Below are positions 24,952 to 33,226 of a stretch of 64,000 bases of DNA, piece by piece; positions within the stretch are counted from its first letter, which is position 1, and every line of letters starts with the position of its first letter. Source of the DNA: Mesorhizobium_L sp035547755 (GTDB taxonomy: Bacteria > Pseudomonadota > Alphaproteobacteria > Rhizobiales > Rhizobiaceae); the NCBI GenBank assembly GCA_035547755.1, contig DASZUG010000020.1, positions 108,140-172,139 of the forward strand, given 5' to 3'. Position numbers and translations under genes: made by a program. The notes below the pieces were generated by a model, which saw nothing but the letters and a program-made list of their open reading frames with translations, did not search any database and was not told the DNA's origin.

Positions 24952-25716
24952 ATGGCGGCGAAGCAACCCATCCCGGATTCCATGCGGCTCGATGAACTTC
25001 TCGTGGCACGCGACCTCTTTCCGAGCCGTTCCAGGGCGCGAGACGCTATCTTGCGGGGGACGGTGACGGTGAACGGCGAAATCGTCATGAAGGCTGGTGA
25101 AACAGTCCGTTCCGATGCGGATCTCGCGGTGGCCGATCCGGCGCGGGCTTATGTCTCGCGTGCCGCACTGAAGCTGACGGCAGCGCTCGACCATTTCGCT
25201 CTCGATCCGGCCGGCGCGGAGGCGCTCGATATCGGCGCTTCGACCGGCGGGTTCACGGAAGTCCTCCTCGAACGTCGTGCTGCACATGTGACCGCATTGG
25301 ATGTCGGCCACGGGCAACTCAATGCCAAATTGGCGGCCGACCCGCGCGTCACCAGCCTGGAAGGGTTGAATGCCCGATATCTGACCGCGACCGATCTCGC
25401 CGGCCGCGTCCCTGATTTTCTCGTATCCGATGTCAGCTTCATTTCGCTGAAGCTTGCTCTTTCCCCGGCTTTGGCGCTCGCTGCCGACGGCGCGCGCGGC
25501 GTCTTCCTCGTCAAGCCGCAATTCGAGGCAGGCCGTGAAGCGATCGGTAAGGGCGGCCTGCTGCGCGATCCGACGGAAGCCGAGCGCATAGCGGAAGAGA
25601 TGCGTGCCTGGCTCGACGACCAGCCCGGATGGCGAGCGATCGGGCTTCACCCTTCTCCGATCGAAGGTGGCGACGGCAATCGCGAATATCTGCTCGCTGG
25701 GGCAAAAGACCGATGA
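24952..25716 (+). CDS. tlyA: TlyA-family rRNA (cytidine-2'-O)-methyltransferase
   Basis: The N-terminal S4 RNA-binding domain is at roughly residues 11-70 (MRLDELLVARDLFPSRSRARD), followed by an FtsJ-like SAM domain with YVSRAALKLTAALDHF, the SAM motif ALDIGASTGGFTEVLL and the catalytic-type positions DVSFISLK and FLVKPQFE. The family methylates 2'-O of cytidines in 16S and 23S rRNA; some members are also reported to be haemolysin-like. The start could be ATG 24952 or the later ATG 24982 (MRLDELL). Its stop overlaps the next start as ATGA, so the two RNA-methylation genes are coupled. Confidence 0.88.
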   Translation: MAAKQPIPDSMRLDELLVARDLFPSRSRARDAILRGTVTVNGEIVMKAGETVRSDADLAVADPARAYVSRAALKLTAALDHFALDPAGAEALDIGASTGGFTEVLLERRAAHVTALDVGHGQLNAKLAADPRVTSLEGLNARYLTATDLAGRVPDFLVSDVSFISLKLALSPALALAADGARGVFLVKPQFEAGREAIGKGGLLRDPTEAERIAEEMRAWLDDQPGWRAIGLHPSPIEGGDGNREYLLAGAKDR

Positions 25717-26954
25717 GCGGGCATTTCCGCATCGCGCGCCTCGGCGCACAGGGCGACGGCATCGCCGAAACCGACAAAGGGCCGCTCTACATCCCCTTCA
25801 CCCTGCCGGGGGAGCGCGTGCTTGCCGATCCGAACGGCAGCCGCGCGAAATTGTTGGAGGTGGAGGAGCCGTCGGCGTTGCGGGTTTCTCCGCCCTGCCG
25901 TCATTTCGGCGAATGCGGTGGCTGCGCGATGCAGCACATGCAGACGGATGCCTATCGCGAGTGGAAGCGAAACATCGTCGTGGAGGCATTGAAAAGCCGG
26001 GGCATTGCCGCGCCGGTCGGCGAACTCGTCCCCTGTGCCTCGAACAGCCGGCGTCGTGTCGTTTTCTCCGCGCGTCGCGTCGAGGGCGGCATCGTTCTGG
26101 GCTTTGTCCGCGCGCTGTCGCACACCATCATCAGCATCGAGGAATGCTGGATCGCGCGGCCGGAAATCGTCGCCGCCCTGCCGGCGCTGCGCTCGCTGGC
26201 GCGCATGGTCGGAAACACCGACCGCACGTTCCGGATGATTGTCACTTCAACCGACTCGGGTCTCGACATCGCTGTCGCGGGTAGCGTTTCTCTTTCCGAA
26301 CAGATGCGCAAGAACGCGTCCGATTTTGCGCTGCGTGCCAGCTTTGCGCGGCTGTCGGTGAATGGCGAGATCGTTATCGAGCCGAAGAAGCCTGTTATCA
26401 TTTTCGGCGGCGTCGCGGTTTCGCCGCCGCCGGGCGGCTTTCTGCAGGCCGTCGCCGAAGCGGAAGAGACGATGGCCTCTCTCGTCACTACTCATCTCGC
26501 CAAGGCAAAGCGCGTCGCCGACCTTTTCGCCGGCTCCGGCGCCTTTGCCTTGCGGCTGGCGCGTAACATGGAAGTTCATGCGGTCGAGGGCGATGCCTCG
26601 TCGCTCGTTGCGCTCGACCGGGGCTTTCGCTTCGCGACCGGGCTGAAGAAGGTGACGACGGAACGGCGCGATCTTTTCGTCCGCCCCGTCCTGGCGAAGG
26701 ATCTCAACGCTTATGGCGGCATCGTCTTCGACCCGCCGCGCGCCGGCGCCGAAGCGCAGTCGCGCGCAATCGCCAAATCCGACGTGCCGCTGGTCGCAGC
26801 CGTATCGTGCAATCCAGGCACGCTCGCGCGCGACCTCGCGATCCTGATCGGGGGTGGCTACACGATCAGCAGCATCGTTCCCGTCGACCAGTTTCTGTGG
26901 TCGCCGCATGTCGAGGCGGTGGCGCTGCTGGAGAAACCGCGGCGGAGGCGGTGA
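25713..26954 (+). CDS. TrmA/RumA-family RNA m5U methyltransferase
   Basis: It is a 413-residue class I SAM enzyme. CRHFGECGGC near residue 70 is the [4Fe-4S] cysteine cluster typical of RlmC/RlmD. The SAM motif is ADLFAGSGAFALRLA, with DPPRAGAEAQ following, and the catalytic Cys lies in SCNPGTLARDL. Most relatives make m5U in 23S rRNA (RlmD-like). The N-terminal TRAM domain is weak or shortened; the protein begins MSGHFRIARLGAQGDGIAE. The ATG overlaps the tlyA stop. Confidence 0.85.
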   Translation: MSGHFRIARLGAQGDGIAETDKGPLYIPFTLPGERVLADPNGSRAKLLEVEEPSALRVSPPCRHFGECGGCAMQHMQTDAYREWKRNIVVEALKSRGIAAPVGELVPCASNSRRRVVFSARRVEGGIVLGFVRALSHTIISIEECWIARPEIVAALPALRSLARMVGNTDRTFRMIVTSTDSGLDIAVAGSVSLSEQMRKNASDFALRASFARLSVNGEIVIEPKKPVIIFGGVAVSPPPGGFLQAVAEAEETMASLVTTHLAKAKRVADLFAGSGAFALRLARNMEVHAVEGDASSLVALDRGFRFATGLKKVTTERRDLFVRPVLAKDLNAYGGIVFDPPRAGAEAQSRAIAKSDVPLVAAVSCNPGTLARDLAILIGGGYTISSIVPVDQFLWSPHVEAVALLEKPRRRR

Positions 26955-27005
26955 GGAAAACCACCTAAAACTTGTATTGAGCGTGAAAGACGCCTATTTT
27001 GATGG

Positions 27006-27025
27006 AAATCATGTTAAATCATGAT
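27006..27025. promoter_or_regulatory. Direct-repeat operator candidate before the Xre antitoxin
   Basis: AAATCATG occurs at 27006-27013 and again at 27016-27023, spaced one helical turn (10 bp), and the second copy continues into the palindrome ATCATGAT. It lies 12 bp before the antitoxin start, which suits repression by the Xre-RES complex. Confidence 0.5.
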
Positions 27026-27036
27026 AGGATTTTGCC

Positions 27037-27408
27037 ATGAATAGCGTCGCTTTCGATATATCGGCATCGAGCTTCGGCGAAAAGCAATCGCCGTTCCTAT
27101 CCGCCCGGCGCGTGGCGGAGAACCTTGGCGTGACCTTGAGCGAACTTGCCGCGCTTGCAGGTGTTGCGCGCAACACGCTGACCGCAAGGACGGGCGCGCG
27201 GAGGGTGGATGCCGCTCTGAGCCCGCTCGTCCGCATCCTTGCCATGGCCGGCGAAATGGCGGGCGGCGAGGGGCGTGCCGCGATCTGGTTCAAGCACCAG
27301 CCGATTCCGGGCTGGGCCGGCAAGACCGCTTACGACCTCGTTCGCGACGGCAAGGCCGACAAGGTGCTAGCTTACCTGGAGGCCGTGCGCTCCGGCGTCT
27401 ATGCCTGA
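27037..27408 (+). CDS. Xre/MbcA/ParS-type antitoxin (DUF2384)
   Basis: The 123-residue antitoxin has an N-terminal helix-turn-helix (VAENLGVTLSELAALAGVAR, then NTLTARTGARR) and a C-terminal DUF2384 toxin-binding domain with AAIWFKHQPIPGWAGKTAYDLVRDG and VLAYLEAVRSGVYA, the usual ending. It overlaps the RES-domain gene by 8 bp. The pair is a type II module whose known relatives include MbcAT and Xre-RES. Confidence 0.88.
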   Translation: MNSVAFDISASSFGEKQSPFLSARRVAENLGVTLSELAALAGVARNTLTARTGARRVDAALSPLVRILAMAGEMAGGEGRAAIWFKHQPIPGWAGKTAYDLVRDGKADKVLAYLEAVRSGVYA

Positions 27409-27925
27409 GGCCGCGGTCGATTCCTCCCCAACGCTCCTGCTCTGGCGCGCTTTCGTACCGCGCTGGGCCTACCTGCCCCTCTCCGGGGAGGGCGCCGCGC
27501 GTTTCGGTGGCCGCTGGAATCCGAGCGGTCAGCCGACCATCTATGCCGCGCGCGAACTCTCGACCGCCTGGGCGGAATACAATCAAGGCTTTGTCCAGCA
27601 TCCGGCACTGGTCGTTGAACTGGAGCTTTCGGGCGCGCGCCTTGCGGATCTGACCGATGCCGAGACGCTGAAGCAATTCGGGGTTGCCGCCGATATCCAT
27701 GATTGCGAATGGCGGGCCATCCTCGACCGGGGGAACACTCCGCCGACGCATCTGCTCCGGGAAAAGCTGTTGAAGGAAGGCTTCGACGGCGTGATCTATC
27801 CGTCCTTCATGTCGCGGGGCGGCAACTGTGTTGCGCTCTGGAAATGGAACGAGGAAGGTGGCCCGAAACTGCGCGCCATCGACCCCGAGCACCGGCTGCC
27901 GAAGACGCCCGCTTCATGGATATGA
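27401..27925 (+). CDS. RES-domain toxin
   Basis: The 174-residue RES domain: an Arg in RFGGRWNP, a Glu in AARELSTAWAE and a Ser in PSFMSRGGNCVALW mark the R-E-S positions that name the fold. Characterised RES toxins degrade NAD+ or ADP-ribosylate targets, causing growth arrest; here the same is inferred from the family. It overlaps its antitoxin by 8 bp and ends before the converging tldD. The module sits between the TrmA-family gene and tldD. Confidence 0.86.
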   Translation: MPEAAVDSSPTLLLWRAFVPRWAYLPLSGEGAARFGGRWNPSGQPTIYAARELSTAWAEYNQGFVQHPALVVELELSGARLADLTDAETLKQFGVAADIHDCEWRAILDRGNTPPTHLLREKLLKEGFDGVIYPSFMSRGGNCVALWKWNEEGGPKLRAIDPEHRLPKTPASWI

Positions 27926-28009
27926 CCATCGACGCAGGGAAATTACCTATTCCCGGTCAAGACCTTGAGCGGGGATCCGGAATCGGAACCGCAGAAGAAC
28001 AGGTCGCCT

Positions 28010-29422
28010 TTACGCCTGCGTGCCGCCGACCGTCATCTGGTTCATCCTGAGATGCGGCTGGCCGACGCCGACCGGCACGCCCTGCCCGGCCTTGCCGCAC
28101 ATGCCGATACCGGTGTCGAGCTTCATGTCGTTGCCGACCATGGAAACGCGATGCATCGCGTCCGGGCCGTTGCCGATCAGCATGGCGCCCTTGATCGGCT
28201 TCGTCACCTTGCCGTCCTCGATCATGTAGGCTTCGGTGCAGCCGAAGACGAACTTGCCGCTGGTGATATCCACCTGCCCGCCGCCGAAGGAGACGGCATA
28301 GATGCCCTTCTTCACCGAGGCGAGGATCTCGGCAGGATCGTGGTCGCCGGCGGTCATGTAGGTGTTGGTCATGCGCGGCATGGGTTCGTGGGCATAGGAT
28401 TCGCGGCGGCCGTTGCCGGTCGGCTGCATGCCCATCAGCCGCGCATTCTGCCGATCCTGCATGTAGCCCACCAGCTTGCCGTCCTCGATCAGCACCGTGC
28501 GGTTCGACGGCGTGCCCTCGTCGTCCACCGTAAGCGAGCCGCGCCGCTCCGGCATGGCGCCGTCATCGACGATGGTGACGCCTTTCGCGGCTACCTGCTG
28601 CCCCATCAGGCCGGCGAAGGCCGACGTCTTCTTGCGGTTGAAATCGCCTTCCAGGCCGTGGCCGACGGCCTCATGCAGCATGACGCCCGGCCAGCCGCTT
28701 GCCAGCACGATGTCGAACGTGCCGGCCGGCGCCGGCACGGCCTCCAGATTGACGAGCGCCTGCCGCAACGCCTCTTCCGCCGCGTTCTTCCAGGACCCCT
28801 CCGCGAGAAAATCCCCGAAGGCCTTGCGGCCGCCCATGCCATAGGATCCCGATTCCTGCCGATCGCCTTCGCCGACGACGACGGAAACATTCATCCTGAC
28901 CAGCGGGCGTATGTCGCGCACGAGATGCCCGTCGCCGCGCAGGATTTCGACATGCTGCCAGGACGAGGCGAGCGACGCCGTCACCTGGCGCACGCGCGGA
29001 TCCTTGCCGCGCAGATAGGCGTCGATCTCCTGCAGCAGCTTCACCTTGGCGTCGAAGGCCGGCGCCTCGATCGGATTCTCCTCTCCATAGAGATGGCGGT
29101 TCGTGCCTTGCGGCGCGGCGTCGAGCTTGCCGCTATAGCCGCTCTTGACCGTGCCGACGGCATCGGCCGCGCGCTTCACCGCCGCTTCCGAGAGTTCGTT
29201 CGCATGGGCGTAGCCGGTCGCCTCGCCGGCGACGGCGCGCAGGCCGAAGCCCTCATTGGTGGAGAAATTGGCGGTCTTCAGCCGCCCATTGTCGAACATC
29301 AGCGCCTCGCCCTCGCGATATTCGAGGAAAAGCTCGCCGTCGTCCGCGCCCTTGATCGTCTCGGCGACGATGCCGCGCACGTCCTCTTCCTCGATGTCGA
29401 AGCGTTGCAGAAGGCTATCCAT
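28010..29422 (-). CDS. tldD: Metalloprotease TldD
   Basis: It is 470 residues long, matching the family. The TldD/PmbA zinc motif HEAVGH is in MLHEAVGHGLEGDFN near residue 260, with the downstream Cys-containing segment FVFGCTEAYMIEDG. The TldD/TldE heterodimer unfolds and cleaves small peptides and matures some microcins. TldE/PmbA is not in the window. It converges on the Xre-RES module and is preceded by ialB on the same strand about 80 bp upstream. Confidence 0.93.
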   Translation of the reverse strand: MDSLLQRFDIEEEDVRGIVAETIKGADDGELFLEYREGEALMFDNGRLKTANFSTNEGFGLRAVAGEATGYAHANELSEAAVKRAADAVGTVKSGYSGKLDAAPQGTNRHLYGEENPIEAPAFDAKVKLLQEIDAYLRGKDPRVRQVTASLASSWQHVEILRGDGHLVRDIRPLVRMNVSVVVGEGDRQESGSYGMGGRKAFGDFLAEGSWKNAAEEALRQALVNLEAVPAPAGTFDIVLASGWPGVMLHEAVGHGLEGDFNRKKTSAFAGLMGQQVAAKGVTIVDDGAMPERRGSLTVDDEGTPSNRTVLIEDGKLVGYMQDRQNARLMGMQPTGNGRRESYAHEPMPRMTNTYMTAGDHDPAEILASVKKGIYAVSFGGGQVDITSGKFVFGCTEAYMIEDGKVTKPIKGAMLIGNGPDAMHRVSMVGNDMKLDTGIGMCGKAGQGVPVGVGQPHLRMNQMTVGGTQA

Positions 29423-29504
29423 GGCGTTGATCCATTCGCACAGAAATCACGCCCCCGATGTAGGCACATCGCGGCGGTCCGGCAACCGGCAACGCTGGTG
29501 AATA

Positions 29505-30116
29505 TCAGGGAAGCGCGGCGAAGCCTTCGGCAAAACCCTTTAGATCGACGGGGATGCCGATGCCCTGCTCGGGCGTCTGGAAGACGATGAAGGTCGCCGA
29601 TTTGCCGTGCGACAGCGTATCGAGAAGCTGCTTTTCCAGGATCACTTCGGCATAGCAGCCGTCCTGGAAGCAGCGTACGAAATAGGCACGGCCGATATCC
29701 TTGCCGTCTACCTTGAGCCCGAGCCCGTTGGGCAGGAGCACGCCGAGCGGCGCCAGCACGCGCAGGATCTGAGCCTTATGGTCGGCGGTCTTGAGGACCA
29801 CAACCGACAAGCCGACTTCCGGCCTGTCTTCGGCGACCACGTTCTGCATCATGGCGCATTGCTCGCTGCTGGCGCCGGGAGGCGTGTCGCAGATGATCGA
29901 CCATGCCCCATGCTTCGATTTGACCGTGCCGGACGGGGGTTGCACGGCCTGGGGAGCATTGGGAGCGTCCTGAAGGGCAGGCGGGGGCTCCAAGCCTTGC
30001 GCCGCCGGCTTGCCCGAGGACGATTGCGCCATGGCGGGCGCGGCAATGACCGTGGCGGCGGCGATCAGGCCTGAAGCCAGTACGGCGGAAAGGAAACCGT
30101 CTTTCAATCTGCGCAC
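29505..30116 (-). CDS. Invasion-associated locus B (IalB) family protein
   Basis: The secreted 203-residue protein has a signal peptide at the N-terminus (RRLKDGFLSAVLASGLIAAATVIAA, seen in parts), cleaved after AMA. A Pro/Ala/Gln-rich linker follows, then the IalB domain (HGAWSIICDTPPGASSEQCAMMQ, FVRCFQDGCYAEVIL, ATFIVFQTPEQGIGIPVDL). Four Cys in the domain suggest disulfide bonds. The start GTG 30116 is chosen because it is preceded by GGGGAA and sits at the signal peptide; the open frame upstream reaches 30461 without signal-like or family residues. IalB proteins are named from Bartonella invasion but are widespread in free-living rhizobia. Confidence 0.8.
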   Translation of the reverse strand: MRRLKDGFLSAVLASGLIAAATVIAAPAMAQSSSGKPAAQGLEPPPALQDAPNAPQAVQPPSGTVKSKHGAWSIICDTPPGASSEQCAMMQNVVAEDRPEVGLSVVVLKTADHKAQILRVLAPLGVLLPNGLGLKVDGKDIGRAYFVRCFQDGCYAEVILEKQLLDTLSHGKSATFIVFQTPEQGIGIPVDLKGFAEGFAALP

Positions 30117-30324
30117 TCTGATCGATTCCCCGCGAATCAAATTGGAAATGAGGATTGTTGGTCCGTGAATTAAGGCCACCCGACCGGTACGAACCAGCCG
30201 GTTTCGAACCAAACCGCCAACAATCAACCGAATTCGGTCCAAATTTTGGCCTGCCTGGCCATGATGGGGCATCCGGCTGGCCGGAAAAGAGGCGAAAACC
30301 CGGAAAATCAGAAGGATAGCGACA

Positions 30325-30456
30325 GTGCGCGCAAAAATGCCGCATCTTTCGTTTCGCGCGTTCCTTGCGGTTGCTGTCGGAGTATGTTTGAACGGGGCGG
30401 CGGTAATGGGACGGTCCGTCCAGCCTCGCCGCTGGAGCCAATGTTCACTCGAATGA
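30325..30456 (+). CDS. Possible small membrane or secreted protein (43 aa)
   Basis: A GTG start with AGAAGGA nine bases upstream opens a 43-residue frame with a basic N-terminus (RAKMPHLSFR), one hydrophobic stretch (AFLAVAVGVCLNGAAVMG) and a basic C-terminus (PRRWSQ). It ends 21 bp before coxB. The layout resembles a tiny single-pass membrane or exported peptide, but third-position G+C is lower than in nearby genes, so it may be chance. It is the only coding candidate I see in the 360-bp interval 30117-30477. Confidence 0.3.
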   Translation: MRAKMPHLSFRAFLAVAVGVCLNGAAVMGRSVQPRRWSQCSLE

Positions 30457-30477
30457 GTCATTGCGGGAGATAAGAGG

Positions 30478-31380
30478 GTGATCAGGAAGAGAGTTGCTTG
30501 CCTTGCCGGGGCCCTGGGGGGGGTGCTGGCGGCGGGCGCAGCCTACGCGGCGCAGCCCAAGCCTTGGGAAATGAGCTTTCAACCTGCGGCGACGCCGATC
30601 ATGTCGCAGATCGAATGGTTCAATGATTACACCTTATGGTTCATCATCCCGATCGCCCTGTTGGTGGTCGGTCTTCTCTTGTGGTGCATGATCCGGTTTC
30701 GCGCTGGACGCAATCCCGTGCCGTCTCAGACCAGCCATAACTCCGTTATCGAGATAATCTGGACGGTTGGGCCGGTCGTCGTGTTGCTGTTCATCGCCGT
30801 GCCGTCCTTCCAACTCCTCACCGCCCAATACAATCCTCTGCAGAAGCCGACCATGACGGTCAAGGCGACCGGCAATCAGTGGAACTGGGATTACGAATAT
30901 GAACAGGCCAAGCCTCTGAAGTTCAACTCCGCGGTCCTTATCGACGAGAAGACTCGCGTTGCGCTCGGCAAGCAGAATCTGGCGGAATACCCGCGTCTGC
31001 TGGCGGTCGATCATGAACTCGTCGTTCCCGTGGACACGACGATCCGCATTCTCGTGACCGGCGCCGACGTTATCCACTCGTTTTCCGTTCCAGCGTTCGG
31101 CATCAAGACGGACGCCGTGCCGGGCCGGGTCAACGAGACTTGGATCAAGGTCGAAAAGCCCGGACTTTACTATGGTCAATGCTCGCAGCTTTGCGGCAAG
31201 GATCATGCTTTCATGCCGATCGCCGTCCGGGCGGTGACGAAAGAGCAGTTCAACACCTGGTACAAGGCCGCCGAGGCTGATCTCGAGGGCGCCAACAAGG
31301 CGCTCATGGCCGCTGTCGACGGCAAGAACAATGTTGCAGCCGGCAAGCCGGCGCACAAGGTAGTCGTCGCGGCCAACTGA
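30478..31380 (+). CDS. coxB: Cytochrome c oxidase subunit II
   Basis: This subunit accepts electrons from cytochrome c at its CuA site. The signal peptide ends about AYA (residue 24). Two transmembrane helices follow (FIIPIALLVVGLLLW, VVVLLFIAVPSFQLLT), then the periplasmic cupredoxin domain with the aromatic patch GNQWNWDYEYE and the CuA ligands in DVIHSFSVPAFG (His) and GQCSQLCGKDHAFM (two Cys, His, Met). It starts at GTG 30478 with GGGAGA upstream. It is first in the cox cluster, 37 bp before coxA. Confidence 0.95.
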   Translation: MIRKRVACLAGALGGVLAAGAAYAAQPKPWEMSFQPAATPIMSQIEWFNDYTLWFIIPIALLVVGLLLWCMIRFRAGRNPVPSQTSHNSVIEIIWTVGPVVVLLFIAVPSFQLLTAQYNPLQKPTMTVKATGNQWNWDYEYEQAKPLKFNSAVLIDEKTRVALGKQNLAEYPRLLAVDHELVVPVDTTIRILVTGADVIHSFSVPAFGIKTDAVPGRVNETWIKVEKPGLYYGQCSQLCGKDHAFMPIAVRAVTKEQFNTWYKAAEADLEGANKALMAAVDGKNNVAAGKPAHKVVVAAN

Positions 31381-31417
31381 GCCGGCGGCGGGAGGAACGG
31401 AAGGACGGAGCGGGAAG

Positions 31418-33070
31418 ATGACGGACGCTGCAGTTCACGATGCCCACCACGATCATAGGCCTCATGGCTGGGTCCGTTGGGTCTATTCGACCAACCACAA
31501 GGATATCGGCACGCTCTATCTGATCTTCGCGATCATCGCGGGCATCGTCGGCGGTATCCTCTCGATCCTGATGCGTTGGGAACTGATGGAACCCGGCATC
31601 CAGGTCTTCCCGGGCCTCGCCTCGATGTTCTATGGCGTCCATGGCGGACAGGCGGTCGATGCCGGAAAGTCCATGTACAACGCCTTTGCGACCGACCATG
31701 GGCTGATCATGATCTTCTTCACGGTCATGCCGGCCATGATCGGCGGGTTCGGCAACTGGATGGTTCCGATCATGATCGGTGCGCCGGATATGGCCTTCCC
31801 GCGCATGAACAATATCTCCTTCTGGCTGCTTCCACCGGCTTTCATCCTCCTGATCATCTCCTTGTTCATGCCGAGCGCGGCCGGAGCCTGGGGTGTCGGC
31901 AATGGCTGGACGTTCTATCCGCCGCTTTCGACCTCGGGCCAGCCCGGCCCTGCCGTGGATTGCGCCATCCTGTCGCTCCATCTCGCCGGCGCTTCCTCCA
32001 TCCTCGGCGCGATCAACTTCATCACCACGATCTTCAACATGCGCGCGCCGGGCATGACGCTGCACAAGATGCCGCTTTTCGCCTGGTCGATCCTGGTGAC
32101 GGCCTTCCTTCTGCTTCTGGCTCTGCCCGTTCTCGCCGGCGCCATCACAATGCTGCTGACGGACCGCAATTTCGGCACGAGCTTCTTCGCTCCCGAAAAT
32201 GGCGGCGATCCGCTTCTCTTCCAGCATCTGTTCTGGTTCTTCGGCCATCCCGAAGTCTACATCATGATCCTGCCGGGCTTCGGCATGGTCAGTCATATCA
32301 TCTCGACCTTCTCCAAGAAGCCGATTTTCGGCTATCTCGGCATGGCCTACGCCATGGTCGCGATCGGAGCGGTGGGCTTTGTCGTGTGGGCGCACCACAT
32401 GTACACCACAGGCATTTCGCTCGACACGCAGCGTTATTTCGTCTTCGCCACGATGGTGATCGCGGTGCCGACGGGCGTGAAGGTGTTCTCCTGGATCGCG
32501 ACGATGTGGGGCGGATCGATCTCCTTCCGCTCGCCGATGCTGTGGGCGATCGGCTTCATCTTCCTTTTCACGGTCGGCGGCGTAACGGGCGTGCAACTCG
32601 CCAATGCCGGCCTCGACCGCTCGTTGCATGATACCTACTACGTCATCGGGCACTTCCATTACGTGATGGCGGTCGCCGCGATCTTCGCGATCTTCGGCGC
32701 CTGGTATTACTGGTTCCCGAAGATGACCGGCTACATGTACTCGCAGCGCATCGCGAACCTGCATTTCTGGATCATGTTCATCGGCGTGAACATGATCTTC
32801 TTCCCGATGCACTTCCTCGGTCTGGCCGGCATGCCGCGCCGCACGATCGACTATCCGGACGCCTTCGCCGGCTGGAACGAGATCGCTTCCTACGGGTCCT
32901 TCATCTCGGGCTTTGCCGTCCTGATCTTCATCTTCGGCGTCTTCGAGGCTTTCGCGAGAAAGCGCGTCGCCAGCGCGAACCCGTGGGGCGAGGGTGCGAC
33001 AACGCTGGAATGGCAGTTGCCTTCGCCGCCGCCGTTCCACCAGTGGGAGCAGTTGCCGCGGATCAGCTAG
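31418..33070 (+). CDS. coxA: Cytochrome c oxidase subunit I
   Basis: The catalytic subunit of the aa3 oxidase, 550 residues with 12 helices. The CuB ligands are in FFGHPEVY and WAHHMYTTG, the His/Tyr cross-link region follows GHPEVYIMILPGFG, the haem ligands sit in HDTYYVIGHFHYV, and the D-channel start is near the N-terminus (GFGNWMVPIMIGAPDMAFPR). It reduces O2 to water with proton pumping. A strong helix-rich sequence and the N-terminal MTDAAVHDAHHDHRPHGWVR fit rhizobial CoxA. The gene is followed by a 156-bp gap and then ctaB. Confidence 0.97.
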   Translation: MTDAAVHDAHHDHRPHGWVRWVYSTNHKDIGTLYLIFAIIAGIVGGILSILMRWELMEPGIQVFPGLASMFYGVHGGQAVDAGKSMYNAFATDHGLIMIFFTVMPAMIGGFGNWMVPIMIGAPDMAFPRMNNISFWLLPPAFILLIISLFMPSAAGAWGVGNGWTFYPPLSTSGQPGPAVDCAILSLHLAGASSILGAINFITTIFNMRAPGMTLHKMPLFAWSILVTAFLLLLALPVLAGAITMLLTDRNFGTSFFAPENGGDPLLFQHLFWFFGHPEVYIMILPGFGMVSHIISTFSKKPIFGYLGMAYAMVAIGAVGFVVWAHHMYTTGISLDTQRYFVFATMVIAVPTGVKVFSWIATMWGGSISFRSPMLWAIGFIFLFTVGGVTGVQLANAGLDRSLHDTYYVIGHFHYVMAVAAIFAIFGAWYYWFPKMTGYMYSQRIANLHFWIMFIGVNMIFFPMHFLGLAGMPRRTIDYPDAFAGWNEIASYGSFISGFAVLIFIFGVFEAFARKRVASANPWGEGATTLEWQLPSPPPFHQWEQLPRIS

Positions 33071-33178
33071 GCTGATGCGCGAAGGGTCGTCGGCATGAGA
33101 CCGGCGGTCCCCTGATCGAACATGGTCCGTGAACGCGGGATAGCCGCGGGGCCATGCCAAATGAGAGAAAGGAGCCTG

Positions 33179-33217
33179 ATGCGGTCCGGCGTGGTCGTGT
33201 CAGGCGTTGGAAACTGA
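33179..33217 (+). CDS. Possible 12-codon leader peptide before ctaB
   Basis: AAAGGAG lies just before ATG 33179, which opens the frame MRSGVVVSGVGN and then stops, 9 bases before the ctaB start. ctaB itself has only a weak ribosome site, so this frame could act as a coupled leader. It is short enough to be chance, and no regulatory structure is evident. Confidence 0.25.
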   Translation: MRSGVVVSGVGN

Positions 33218-33226
33218 AAGACCGAA

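Noticed and set aside
27965..29590. A 541-codon open frame on the plus strand across tldD
   Set aside because: It is the antisense shadow of tldD in high-G+C DNA; the minus-strand product has all TldD motifs, while this frame has no recognisable domain.
31304..33160. A 618-codon minus-strand frame across coxA
   Set aside because: It is charged, low-complexity (Arg/Asp/His-rich) and antisense to a clear CoxA; a shadow frame.
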